From assembly GCA_029571215.1 (NCBI GenBank), contig JAKPTE010000028.1:16409-80408 (forward strand): a stretch of 64,000 nucleotides of DNA, read 5' to 3'. The translations under genes were made by a program, and so were the position numbers. The DNA comes from Bacteroidota bacterium (GTDB lineage: Bacteria > Bacteroidota > Bacteroidia > Bacteroidales > JAAYUG01). This document shows positions 16,892-25,585 of the stretch, in pieces (position 1 is the stretch's first letter; the number at the start of each line of letters is the position of its first letter). The notes under the pieces were generated by a model. The model was not told the DNA's origin. It did not search any database and was given only the letters and a program-made list of their open reading frames with translations.

Positions 16892-17473
16892 TTATTTTTT
16901 CTTCTTTGCGGACGATTTTTCCTGCGAGGGATTTTTCATCGCATCCAGCTTTGCCTGTGCTGCCTCCAGTGCTGCTTTAGCTTTTTTCAAACCTTCTCCT
17001 GCAGTCTTTTTCATGTTTTTTCCCTTTTCAATGTTTTTTGATCCATCAGCTGATTTTTTGGTGGCTTCCTTCAGGCGGAGATCGGCATGTTTTATGTCCT
17101 GTTTGTACTGGTTATCAAGAGACTTGAGATCAGCTTTTGCAGCAGCCGCTTCTTCTTTGTTTTTTGAAGCGGTTTTCTTTTCGAGGCCTTTTTTGCTGGC
17201 AAGGTATTCTTTCTCAATCTTTTTTCTGTCATTTTCTGCTGATTTCATCTCACTTTTGGCTTCGGTAATCATCTGATTTCCAACGCTTATCAAAGAATCG
17301 GCCACTGTCAGTTGGGTTTCATACTTGTCTACATTTGCCTGTGCTGCTGCTACAGCGGCCTCCTGTTTTTTCAATGCTGATTCGTCGGTGGTTTGTTGAG
17401 CAATCATTGCTGATGTGCCCGACAAAAAAAACAAATACAGGAAAAGAGTTTTTCTAAATGGAGAAGGTTTCAT
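16892..17473 (-). CDS. Secreted Ala/Lys/Glu-rich coiled-coil protein, unknown function
   Basis: I do not recognise a family. The 193-residue product starts with a basic N-terminus and a hydrophobic segment ending near SAMIAQQ (about residue 26), a likely signal peptide. The rest is almost wholly charged and alanine-rich with heptad-like spacing (residues 30-180), which predicts long helices or a coiled coil. It ends in a lysine run, SAKKKK. The composition resembles periplasmic histone-like or Lpp-like helical proteins. It converges on the DNA glycosylase gene, with the stops 3 nt apart. A -7-like TACCTTTA lies about 20 nt upstream of the start. Confidence 0.75.
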   Translation of the reverse strand: MKPSPFRKTLFLYLFFLSGTSAMIAQQTTDESALKKQEAAVAAAQANVDKYETQLTVADSLISVGNQMITEAKSEMKSAENDRKKIEKEYLASKKGLEKKTASKNKEEAAAAKADLKSLDNQYKQDIKHADLRLKEATKKSADGSKNIEKGKNMKKTAGEGLKKAKAALEAAQAKLDAMKNPSQEKSSAKKKK

Positions 17474-17572
17474 AAACTAAATATTTTGCTACGTAAAGGT
17501 AGTCAAAAAACGGAATGTTGATCTCTATTTACCGTATAACAGAAAGTGAAATGCATTCCGCAGATTTTTACA

Positions 17573-17606
17573 TTGGCGTGTGCAGGATAAAATCTTGTTA
17601 TCTTTG
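17573..17606 (+). promoter_or_regulatory. Bacteroidota-type promoter for purD
   Basis: TTG (17573-17575) and TATCTTTG (17599-17606) are 23 nt apart. The purD ATG is 33 nt downstream. The -7 element is a perfect match; the spacing is at the long end. Confidence 0.55.
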
Positions 17607-17639
17607 CCGATATACCTAACAGATTAAAGCTTGTAAGCC

Positions 17640-18911
17640 ATGAACATACTTTTGCTGGGTTCGGGAGGCCGAGAGCATGCCCTGGCATGGAAAATCAGGC
17701 AAAGCAGCCTCTGTGAAGCACTCTACATTGCTCCCGGAAATGCAGGTACTCTCAAGGAAGGCACCAATGTTGGACTCAATATGCTCGATTTTGCTTTGGT
17801 GGGCGATTTTTGCCGGGATAAGAACATACAGATGGTAGTGGTGGGACCGGAAGAACCTTTAGTAAAAGGGATAGCAGATTATCTCAGGTCGCGGAAAGAT
17901 TTACCCGGCATTATGGTTATCGGCCCCGATAAAGCCGGTGCAAGGCTGGAAGGGAGCAAAGATTTTGCCAAGCATTTCATGATGAAATACAAAATTCCAA
18001 CGGCGGCATACAAAACATTCACTCCGGAAGAATACGAAGCCGGAGTTCAGTTTCTCAGGAGCCTGAAGCCTCCCTATGTCATCAAAGCGGATGGTCTGGC
18101 GGCAGGGAAAGGCGTTTCTGTATTGCATGATCTGAAGGAAGCTGAGCAGGAACTGGAACAAATGCTGAGCGGAAAGTTTGGGGAAGCAAGCAACCGTGTT
18201 GTTGTTGAAGAATTCCTCAAGGGAATAGAGCTTTCTGTATTTGTAGTTACCGACGGTACTACTTACAGATTGTTACCTGAGGCAAAAGATTACAAACGTG
18301 CAGGGGAGGGCGATACAGGTCAAAATACCGGGGGAATGGGAGCTGTTTCTCCTGTTCCGTTTGCTGACAAGGTTTTCATGAAGAAGGTTGAGGAACGTAT
18401 CATCATACCTACTATCCTTGGGTTGAAAGAGGAAGGTATTCGTTATCAAGGTTTTATATTCTTCGGTCTGATGAATGTTGACGGGAATCCTTATGTAATC
18501 GAATACAATGTGCGGTTGGGTGATCCCGAAAGTGAGGCTATTCTTCCGCGCCTGGAAAATGATATTGTCCGGCTTTTTGAGGCAATGGCTACCGGAAAGT
18601 TACGCGAGGAAACAATCCGGATTTCGTCTGATGTTGTGGCCACTGTGATGTTGGTTTCCGGAGGGTATCCCGGTGTTTACCGGAAGGGGTTTGAAATAAG
18701 CGGGCTTGATGAGGTGAGAGGGAGTATGGTTTTTCACGCCGGCACGGCAATGCTGAACGGGAAAGTTGTTACCTCCGGGGGGCGGGTTCTTGCGGTAAGT
18801 TCATCAGGACGTACCATGGAAGAAGCGCTTGAAATGTCGTATGCAAATGCCCGTTCCATTTCGTTTGAAGGGATGTATTACAGGCGTGACATAGGTTTTG
18901 ATCTGAAATAA
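17640..18911 (+). CDS. purD: Phosphoribosylamine--glycine ligase (GAR synthetase)
   Basis: The 423-residue ATP-grasp enzyme joins phosphoribosylamine and glycine in the second step of purine synthesis. It has MNILLLGSGGREHALAWKI at the N-terminus, VVVGPEEPLVKGIADYL near residue 62, KADGLAAGKGV near 146, and the ATP-grasp C-domain string NVRLGDPESEAILPRL near 295. Length is normal. DUF6427 follows on the same strand, an association I recall from other Bacteroidota. Confidence 0.97.
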   Translation: MNILLLGSGGREHALAWKIRQSSLCEALYIAPGNAGTLKEGTNVGLNMLDFALVGDFCRDKNIQMVVVGPEEPLVKGIADYLRSRKDLPGIMVIGPDKAGARLEGSKDFAKHFMMKYKIPTAAYKTFTPEEYEAGVQFLRSLKPPYVIKADGLAAGKGVSVLHDLKEAEQELEQMLSGKFGEASNRVVVEEFLKGIELSVFVVTDGTTYRLLPEAKDYKRAGEGDTGQNTGGMGAVSPVPFADKVFMKKVEERIIIPTILGLKEEGIRYQGFIFFGLMNVDGNPYVIEYNVRLGDPESEAILPRLENDIVRLFEAMATGKLREETIRISSDVVATVMLVSGGYPGVYRKGFEISGLDEVRGSMVFHAGTAMLNGKVVTSGGRVLAVSSSGRTMEEALEMSYANARSISFEGMYYRRDIGFDLK

Positions 18912-18931
18912 TCTGCTAATTCTTTTGAAAG

Positions 18932-19915
18932 GTGTTGCTCAGACTGCTCAGGTTGAATTCGGTTTGGATCAGTTTTGTTTTCATTCTGATTTGGGGGATT
19001 GTTTGGTTTACTATTGGGGCCGGATTATCCTATCCGGCGGGTCCTTATGAAGGAATGCCTCTGTACAGGCTGGTAGCATCTCTTATCTTTTCAGGTGCTA
19101 TTCTTCAACAAACAGCTAGTTTTGCGTTCATACTAATAACTGGCTTATATGCGGTAAGTATGAATACCAGATACCTGTTTCTGGGAAGTCGGTCGCAGAT
19201 GCCGTTTGTATTTTTTGTCATGATGGCAGGAAGCAGGCCAGGTGATTCTGATATTTATCCGGTTCTGATGGCTCTTCCTTTCATACTTTGGTCAGTTGAC
19301 AGGCTGATTTCCTCCTATCGTGTGCAGAAAAATGCCTATCATCCTTTTGAAGCCGGACTTTTGATTGGTGTTGCATCTTTTTTCTATGCTCCTGCCATGG
19401 TTTTTATTATTCTGATTTTGGTGGGCGTTTATTTATTCCGCCAGGCAGGTTTGAGGGAGTATCTGCTTGCAATAACCGGATATCTTCTGCCATTTGGTTT
19501 CTATTTTGCCGGGTTGTTTATTCTGGATAAGCCGGTGAATGATGCAATTCGTCAGATAATTTCATGTTTGCTGAGACCTGACAGGGAAGTTTTTTCCCTA
19601 ACTGAAGCAATCTGGACAGGATGCTATTTCTTTGTTCTGCTGATATCCAGTTATTTCATGATATTTCGTTTCCAGACAAGGAAAATCATTGTAAGGAGGT
19701 CATTTACACTTTTTTTCTGGTGGTTTGCTCTGACTGTTACCATATATTTTCTGGTTCCTTCAGCCGGTAAAGAAATTATAGTTTTGCCGGCGGTTCCGGT
19801 AGCGTATCTTTTTTCGGAATTTTACCTCAATACACAGAATAAAAAATGGGGAGAAATATTGTTATGGCTAATGGTAGTCTCCTTGATATTGTATCTGAGG
19901 TTTCAGATTTTCTGA
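18932..19915 (+). CDS. DUF6427-like polytopic membrane protein
   Basis: A 327-residue protein of hydrophobic helices, about nine to ten. The start is a GTG at 18932 (MLLRLLRLNSVW), but the upstream GAAAGG lies very close, so a TTG at 18935 is also possible. Length, topology and position directly after purD fit the Bacteroidota DUF6427 family, which has no known function. No catalytic motif is visible. It converges on the 151-residue secreted protein gene with a 20-nt gap. Confidence 0.65.
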   Translation: MLLRLLRLNSVWISFVFILIWGIVWFTIGAGLSYPAGPYEGMPLYRLVASLIFSGAILQQTASFAFILITGLYAVSMNTRYLFLGSRSQMPFVFFVMMAGSRPGDSDIYPVLMALPFILWSVDRLISSYRVQKNAYHPFEAGLLIGVASFFYAPAMVFIILILVGVYLFRQAGLREYLLAITGYLLPFGFYFAGLFILDKPVNDAIRQIISCLLRPDREVFSLTEAIWTGCYFFVLLISSYFMIFRFQTRKIIVRRSFTLFFWWFALTVTIYFLVPSAGKEIIVLPAVPVAYLFSEFYLNTQNKKWGEILLWLMVVSLILYLRFQIF

Positions 19916-19935
19916 GAAGAAAGCCTCTTCCATTT

Positions 19936-20391
19936 TTATTTTGTTTCCACATAGGAGAGGATAGCTGCAGCTTCCCCTGGAGTGCCATCAGGAAATTCAA
20001 TAAACAGATGATATACTCCGGTTTTTGTGCAGGCAAAATCGAATCCGGGGTAATCCTTGCCGGTTGCGGGATTAAAAGTTGTGCCCATCAGGCGGTTTTC
20101 GTCATATAGTTTCAGGACAACTTTTCCAGCAAACGAAGGACTTTTACAGACGGTAAAGCGGTAACGGACATTCTTTTTAAGAAGCATAGTGAATTTGGCC
20201 GGGATAAGCTTTCCGTCGGCATTGAATTGCGGTTTACCGGCTTTAAAATCCTGAAGGTAGACGGCATCATTTCCAGCGTTCAGTGCACAATCCTGAATTT
20301 CTTTGCTCAGGTCCTGGCCTGAAAGCTGGCAGGGAAGAAGGATAGACGTCAGGAAGACCAACAGGCGGATTATTTTGAATAGTTGCTTCAT
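19936..20391 (-). CDS. Secreted protein of unknown function
   Basis: The 151-residue product has a signal peptide (hydrophobic stretch 8-20, ending near QLSGQD). A small probably beta-rich domain with four cysteines or fewer follows. I do not recognise the family. The strings GKVVLKLYDENRLMGTTFNP and GVYHLFIEFPDG look like a beta-sandwich of the kind found in pre-peptidase or carbohydrate-binding domains, which is a guess from pattern only. It follows the 297-residue lipoprotein gene by 15 nt on the same strand, so the two are probably an operon and may act together in the periplasm or at the outer membrane. Confidence 0.75.
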   Translation of the reverse strand: MKQLFKIIRLLVFLTSILLPCQLSGQDLSKEIQDCALNAGNDAVYLQDFKAGKPQFNADGKLIPAKFTMLLKKNVRYRFTVCKSPSFAGKVVLKLYDENRLMGTTFNPATGKDYPGFDFACTKTGVYHLFIEFPDGTPGEAAAILSYVETK

Positions 20392-20406
20392 ATTTCCAGG
20401 TTCTTG

Positions 20407-21300
20407 TCAGAGAGACAAAAGATTATTGCGCAGTTTTTTTGTTTCATCCAGAATTTTTGGAAGAACATCCGGTTTTATTTCCACGTGGCTTTTTTCGTTT
20501 TGTTTAATCACCAGCATGCCGTTTTCTTCAACCATTTCCGGTTCACCGAGTTCATAGGTAATTGTAACCTGATCAAAGAGTTTTTTGATAGGTTCCATCA
20601 ATTCGATAAGGGAATTAAAATAAGGATCTCTTTTATAGTTTTTCAGAACCAGAAGGAGGTCAGCGAGCACGATTTTTTGTTCTCCGATTCGTTCCGCAAG
20701 ATCAGGGTGGGGTTTTTGGTTGTACATGGTAGTGGCCAGGTAAAGGCCTTCAATCCAGGTTCCGGTTATGATCAGTGCGCTCAGGTTTCCTCTTTTGTTG
20801 GTTCTCAGATAATCGTCCATCTGATTAAATGAATGAACCGATATAAAAATGAGGGAATCCAGATTTTTGTCATTTGTGGCAAGACGTTTCAGGGTAACGA
20901 AGTCGAAAAACTGACCTATGCGCAGGTCTTCTGAGAGGTTTTTTATGGCGGTGAGGTAATCTACAACCGACGTGCGTTTGTTGTAAATATTCAGGTAGCC
21001 AAGATCTGCCCCATAGATTCCCAGATGGAGAGCCTGTTGGTTTTCGGTGGTTATCCGGGAAAGATCATTCGGATTGGCAAGAGAGCCCTGTGAAAATGGA
21101 GCACCGACTTTTTTCAGCAAAGCAGCAATTTCAACCGGAGAAGAGAGGTTGTCGATGATTTCAGCCATAGCCTGCTGTGAAATAGCCATGCTTTCTGACA
21201 ATAACGAATCAGATATTTCACCAAAATCGGTTCTGGAACTCTTTCTTCCGCAACCTGCCAAAACAAAAGCAATGATAAGGACAATCGCTAGTTTATGCAT
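20407..21300 (-). CDS. Lipoprotein of unknown function
   Basis: A 297-residue protein with a lipobox (VLAGC, Cys17), so it is exported and lipid-anchored. After the anchor it is mostly alpha-helical, with no cysteine pattern or catalytic motif that I recognise. Similar helical lipoproteins of about 300 residues are common and unnamed in Bacteroidota. It is the first gene of a two-gene unit with the 151-residue secreted protein. A -7-like TAAATTTG lies 26 nt upstream of the ATG. Confidence 0.78.
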   Translation of the reverse strand: MHKLAIVLIIAFVLAGCGRKSSRTDFGEISDSLLSESMAISQQAMAEIIDNLSSPVEIAALLKKVGAPFSQGSLANPNDLSRITTENQQALHLGIYGADLGYLNIYNKRTSVVDYLTAIKNLSEDLRIGQFFDFVTLKRLATNDKNLDSLIFISVHSFNQMDDYLRTNKRGNLSALIITGTWIEGLYLATTMYNQKPHPDLAERIGEQKIVLADLLLVLKNYKRDPYFNSLIELMEPIKKLFDQVTITYELGEPEMVEENGMLVIKQNEKSHVEIKPDVLPKILDETKKLRNNLLSL

Positions 21301-21326
21301 TGTAAGTTTGCATTAGTTGATCATCC

Positions 21327-21334
21327 CAAATTTA
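21327..21334 (-). promoter_or_regulatory. -7 element upstream of the lipoprotein gene
   Basis: TAAATTTG on the minus strand (21334-21327) fits TAnnTTTG, 26 nt from the ATG at 21300. The -33 position has no clean TTG. The rest of the 204-nt gap to the signalling operon shows no gene. Confidence 0.35.
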
Positions 21335-21504
21335 TGAAATAAAACCAATCTTTGCATGATAAAATTTCGCTGCCGTCCGGATGACAAGTTTCAATAAGGA
21401 TAATGTCATAGGGCCGTTTCAAAGCCTCGTTTTTTTGACCTCCCGTAAAGAATTTATTTTTGATCTGATGCTCCTAAATCAAGAAAACAGGTGTTCATGA
21501 AAAT

Positions 21505-24500
21505 TCAGCGGAGTGAGAGCAGATTTTTTCTTTTTTTCCGCAATGAAGATATCCGATTCAATAGCTTCAGAAGAAGGTCAAAGTAAAGAATGGCATACAA
21601 CAGCAATCCATAACAAACGATAAACAGGACATTAAACCAGTAGGTATCAATCAGAAAGCCGGCAAAATATTTGCGCGGAGCGAAAAAATGGGATCGGAAA
21701 TCTAAAGGACCGGAAGGTTCAGGGTCGCGGTAAACAGGGTCAAACTGTTGATATAAATGGTGTTCGTATTCGAGGATCTTTTTCTTTTCGAATATTTTTC
21801 TCACCTGATCGGATACACTTTCATTAAAATAAGAGTCATACAGATAATAATACCTTTCCCTGTTCCGGGCCAGCATGAGACTGACCAGGTTTTCCTTCAT
21901 GGCATTGTATTTCAGAAATATCCTGTTGTAGAATGAGTCCAGCGAATCGAAATACTGCCTGGCAGCTTTCAGCATATCATCAGTGAACTTTTCAGGGGAG
22001 GGCAATGAAGGAGCGGGAAATCGTACATCGGGAGTAAGCCGGATTTGTTTCCGGATCTCATTTGAAACCAGCAGCAGGTCAGAATTGATACCCGAAGAAT
22101 CCTTTATGGAAATTTCTTGGTTCTCTGCACGATCCAGCCTTTTTCTCAATTCGGGGATATAATACCCCTGCATAAAATCGGCATGACTGATTTCCTTTTC
22201 AAGCGGATAAAAGTATTGCTGATAGCGGTTATCTTTATATTGGTGAACCATCAGTGCTTCGTACGACCATTTGGTTGGCATGAATTCGGCCAGGAGGGGG
22301 GTTTTGTCTACGCGTGTAATCAGTCGGTTCAGTTTGTCAAATGGGAACATTGCGCCGCTGAGCACCATCATAGGAATAATGAGCAGGGGAATCATAATGT
22401 AAATTGTCACCACCGAATTAAACGAGGAAGACACAATTAGCCCCATCAGATTGGAACAGGCGGCAGTGACAAAGAAAGCCAGCCAGTAATAGAAGGTCAT
22501 TTCCCTTATGGAAAGCATATTGTTGCCAATCAGAATAAATACGATTGCCTGTAAAGCAGAAATAGCCAGCAGGATAAATATTTTCGACATCAGATAGCTT
22601 GAGCGGCTGAGGTGTAGGAATTGCTCGCGTTTCAGGATTTTCCGGTCGTGGAAGATTTCTTCAGCGCTGAGGGTAAGTCCCAGAAAGACAGCAACGATCA
22701 GGATCATGAAAATATAGATGGGAATATTTTCATTCTCGCGGTATATATATGTGCTGGATCCGGGGTTGGCAATATATCGTATCAGGAAGGAAAGCAGAAG
22801 TGCAAGGGCAGGGGTTTCTATAAGGTTGAGTGCAATGTATTGTTTATTATGGAGTTTGGCAATAATGTCTCTTTTCAGGTAAATGCTGAATTGCCGGAAC
22901 CATGATGGGACGGCAAGAATCCGGGGAGGTGGTTCTGATACAGGAGGTAATGATTCAGGAGCAATATTTTCAAGGTATAGCTGATGCCACTGTTCCGGAG
23001 AAACCTTTCGCTTTCCCGTATATTGCCCGTATTCGTTAACAACTTCAGCCTCAATGATGGAGAAAATCTGTTCGGGATTTACGTTTCCGCACAGGGGGCA
23101 TTCACCTATTTCACTGTTGATTTGTTTATCCAATCGTTTGAAGTACATCACTGATTCCACCGGATTTCCGTAGTAGACCAAATATCCGCCCGTATCAAGG
23201 ATCAGGATTTTGTCAAACATTTTGAATATTTCGGAGGAGGGCTGATGGATGACCACAAAAACTAGTTTTCCTTTTTGCGACAATTCCCTGAGGAGGTCCA
23301 TCACATTCTCGGAATCGCGAGAAGACAAACCGGAAGTTGGTTCGTCTACAAAGAGCACCGAAGGTTCACGTATGAGTTCAAGAGCAATGTTGAGGCGTTT
23401 TCGCTGACCACCTGAAATTTCCCTGTTCAGAACGGATCCCACTTTCAGATGGCTGTATTCCAGAAGGCCAAGGTTTTTCAGCACCTGATTGGTAAGTGCT
23501 GTAATTTCATCCGTTGATTTGTTTCTGAAGCACTGGCATGCAGCAAACCAAAGGTTCTGGAATACAGTAAGTTCTTCAATCAGCAGGTCATCCTGCGGAA
23601 TAACGCCAATTATTCCTTCCAGCTCTTTTTTTCTTTTATGGAGGTCGAGACCGTTAATGTAAATTTCTCCCTGAAAAGGTTTCTCAATACCTGAGAGAAC
23701 ATTCAGAAGGGTTGTTTTTCCTGCTCCGCTTGCTCCCATAATTCCAATCAGCCGACCCTGTGGTTCGGCAAAGCTGATATCCCGTAGTCCGAATTCACCG
23801 TTCGGGAAACGAAAGGAAATGTTTCGTGCTTCAAAGAGGATCTGCTGACCAGGTATCAGGGGTTGAAACCGGGAAGAAACATCGCTGTAGTAAACAGGTT
23901 TGCTTTTAGGAAAACGCAGGGCACTCCCGCTGGCAAACAGGTAAATTCTGTCAGGAAAAACCTCCATTCCGTTCAGGGTTACCAGATCCTTACCCGAATA
24001 TTTCAAAAAGTACAAATCAACGGAAGGAATTCTCAGGATAAATACTTCACCGGAAACGGATTCGCGGCTGATAAAGGTAATTTGATCCGGCCCGGGCGCA
24101 GAAGAACCAATGATGACCAGGTTGGGGTCGGGATGAACAGTAGGGGAAGGCAATGCGGCAAAACGACGGATGCTTTCAAATTCATCGGTTGAGATATTAA
24201 AGACTTCGGCCACTGTGTTGATGATGGCCATCCGCTGAGCGCTGTATCTTTTGTTGATATTGATCAGTTCAAAAAGGCGGATTAAAACGATAATTTTCTG
24301 CTCGCGGGTGAGGGTTTTGTTGATTTTACGACAGATACTGAGAATTTTCACAGAATCCCTGACGGAAGTAAGCCGGTATTGTCTGGCTGAGATATCTTTC
24401 TTATCAGAATCATATGAAGGGATTTCTGCTATTTTTTCAAAGAGATGAAAATATTCGTTGACCTTCTCATGGCTGAGCTGACGACTGAGAAATTCCCTGA

Positions 24501-24591
24501 TAAAATTCAGTTCATCGGAGGCAATACCCTCGTCCTGTTTGGCAATAATGCCAAAGAGCTGCATCAGGGCTTTCAGAATTTCTTCGCTCAT
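21505..24591 (-). CDS. ABCG-like transporter (ATPase and permease in one chain) with TerB-like N-terminus
   Basis: A 1028-residue chain. Residues 1-145 are helical and resemble TerB/tellurite-type domains. Residues 150-245 are beta-rich and look FHA-like. The ABC ATPase follows, with Walker A GASGAGKTT (286-294), signature SGGQRKR (393-399) and Walker B VLFVDEPTSG (412-421). A CPLCGN element lies near residue 500. The C-terminal 450 residues hold about six to seven membrane helices and a large hydrophilic loop. ATPase-before-permease order is that of the ABCG/White half-transporters. It is the last gene of the SiaABC/CheBR operon, 25 nt after siaC. Substrate is unknown; ABC-2 permeases usually export lipids, glycans or drugs. 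Its place suggests it is a target or output of the switch. Confidence 0.88.
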   Translation of the reverse strand: MSEEILKALMQLFGIIAKQDEGIASDELNFIREFLSRQLSHEKVNEYFHLFEKIAEIPSYDSDKKDISARQYRLTSVRDSVKILSICRKINKTLTREQKIIVLIRLFELININKRYSAQRMAIINTVAEVFNISTDEFESIRRFAALPSPTVHPDPNLVIIGSSAPGPDQITFISRESVSGEVFILRIPSVDLYFLKYSGKDLVTLNGMEVFPDRIYLFASGSALRFPKSKPVYYSDVSSRFQPLIPGQQILFEARNISFRFPNGEFGLRDISFAEPQGRLIGIMGASGAGKTTLLNVLSGIEKPFQGEIYINGLDLHKRKKELEGIIGVIPQDDLLIEELTVFQNLWFAACQCFRNKSTDEITALTNQVLKNLGLLEYSHLKVGSVLNREISGGQRKRLNIALELIREPSVLFVDEPTSGLSSRDSENVMDLLRELSQKGKLVFVVIHQPSSEIFKMFDKILILDTGGYLVYYGNPVESVMYFKRLDKQINSEIGECPLCGNVNPEQIFSIIEAEVVNEYGQYTGKRKVSPEQWHQLYLENIAPESLPPVSEPPPRILAVPSWFRQFSIYLKRDIIAKLHNKQYIALNLIETPALALLLSFLIRYIANPGSSTYIYRENENIPIYIFMILIVAVFLGLTLSAEEIFHDRKILKREQFLHLSRSSYLMSKIFILLAISALQAIVFILIGNNMLSIREMTFYYWLAFFVTAACSNLMGLIVSSSFNSVVTIYIMIPLLIIPMMVLSGAMFPFDKLNRLITRVDKTPLLAEFMPTKWSYEALMVHQYKDNRYQQYFYPLEKEISHADFMQGYYIPELRKRLDRAENQEISIKDSSGINSDLLLVSNEIRKQIRLTPDVRFPAPSLPSPEKFTDDMLKAARQYFDSLDSFYNRIFLKYNAMKENLVSLMLARNRERYYYLYDSYFNESVSDQVRKIFEKKKILEYEHHLYQQFDPVYRDPEPSGPLDFRSHFFAPRKYFAGFLIDTYWFNVLFIVCYGLLLYAILYFDLLLKLLNRISSLRKKRKNLLSLR

Positions 24592-24615
24592 CTATGTAGT
24601 ATTAAGGGACTTTGC

Positions 24616-24990
24616 CTAATAAGGCAGGTGATCAAAAGGAATATCAACAATCTCAGAATATTCGATGCCGGCGTCGGCCATATCTTCATCGTTTTTTGGG
24701 TAGTGCCATCTGATGCGAACATTTTTTCCTTCGGCGGAAAGTTTTTCAAGCCGAAGAAGGATATCGAGGATGATTTTGGAAGAAGCCGTATTGAAATACG
24801 ACATCTGAAAATCAACGACTGTGTTTTCAGCCGGTGAGGCAAGATATTCATCAAGCCAATGCAATACCGGACTATAAAAATTGGATACATCTTCGGGCAA
24901 GGATCTGCCGGAAAATTTGAAATTTCCTGTTTCCGGGTTCAGGAAAATTTCAGGTGTATCTTCTTTTGCTGGTATGTGCATCATGTTCAT
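24616..24990 (-). CDS. siaC: SiaC-like phosphoacceptor (DUF1987)
   Basis: The 124-residue protein matches DUF1987, the SiaC family, with a STAS-like fold. In Pseudomonas aeruginosa SiaC is phosphorylated by SiaB and dephosphorylated by SiaA, and the unphosphorylated form binds and stimulates a diguanylate cyclase (SiaD). The phosphosite motif here reads YFNTASSK with the threonine at residue 68, which is the position I recall for the Pseudomonas site. No GGDEF protein is encoded in this operon, so the partner must be something else or elsewhere. It begins 11 nt after the siaB stop. Confidence 0.9.
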   Translation of the reverse strand: MNMMHIPAKEDTPEIFLNPETGNFKFSGRSLPEDVSNFYSPVLHWLDEYLASPAENTVVDFQMSYFNTASSKIILDILLRLEKLSAEGKNVRIRWHYPKNDEDMADAGIEYSEIVDIPFDHLPY

Positions 24991-25001
24991 AGGGAACGGT
25001 A

Positions 25002-25574
25002 TTATAATTTCCTTGGAATGAAGGCAGTAAACAGAAAGAAGTACATGTTTTTTTCAACAGGCACAAAACTGTAATCGAATTTCTTACCTGTTTTGCGGCG
25101 GATATCAATAAATCCAAGTCCAGCTCCGCCTCTTTGGGAAACATGTCCCTGAAGGATCTGGTTTTTGTAAAGGTTGTCCAGTTCGCTGCGCGTAAGATGA
25201 TTAATATTGTTCAGGAGGGTTGATATTTCCTCCTTTTTGGCAGATGTAACCAGGTTTCCTGTAGTGATGGAGTATTCCCCGGGGCTTCTTGCAACAACAA
25301 ATATTCCCCTACTGTCTTTTTGTGAGGAAATTTCGTTTTCATCGGAGTGCTTGCTGATGTTCTGAAGGGTTTCGACCAATACATGGAATACTCTCTGTTG
25401 AATGGTTTGAGGGTCATCGGGTTTTGTAATGCTTGTTTCGGTGAGTTCGGCGAATGTTTTGATCAAACCATGTGTAATGATTCCTTCGTAAACCAAAAAA
25501 ATCTCAAATGATTTCATGGACTTGTACACAGAGTAAACAAATTCCTGAAAACGGGTATTGTCTGTCTGAACCAT
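25002..25574 (-). CDS. siaB: SiaB-like protein kinase (DUF6272)
   Basis: The 190-residue protein matches the SiaB family, single-domain kinases with an HATPase/anti-sigma-factor-like fold. The N-box-like string HVLVETLQNISKHSDE lies near residues 64-79, with the Glu and Asn expected for ATP/Mg binding. A glycine-rich lid, GGAGLGFIDIRRKTG, lies near 153-167. It should phosphorylate the neighbouring SiaC-like protein. It lies between the SpoIIE phosphatase (11-nt gap) and siaC, the same order of functions as in the Pseudomonas siaABC cluster. Confidence 0.88.
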   Translation of the reverse strand: MVQTDNTRFQEFVYSVYKSMKSFEIFLVYEGIITHGLIKTFAELTETSITKPDDPQTIQQRVFHVLVETLQNISKHSDENEISSQKDSRGIFVVARSPGEYSITTGNLVTSAKKEEISTLLNNINHLTRSELDNLYKNQILQGHVSQRGGAGLGFIDIRRKTGKKFDYSFVPVEKNMYFFLFTAFIPRKL

Positions 25575-25585
25575 CTGGCTGGCTG

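Noticed and set aside
20383..20832. 149-codon plus-strand ORF in the lipoprotein region
   Set aside because: It is antisense to a lipoprotein with a clear lipobox and has no start context or family match.
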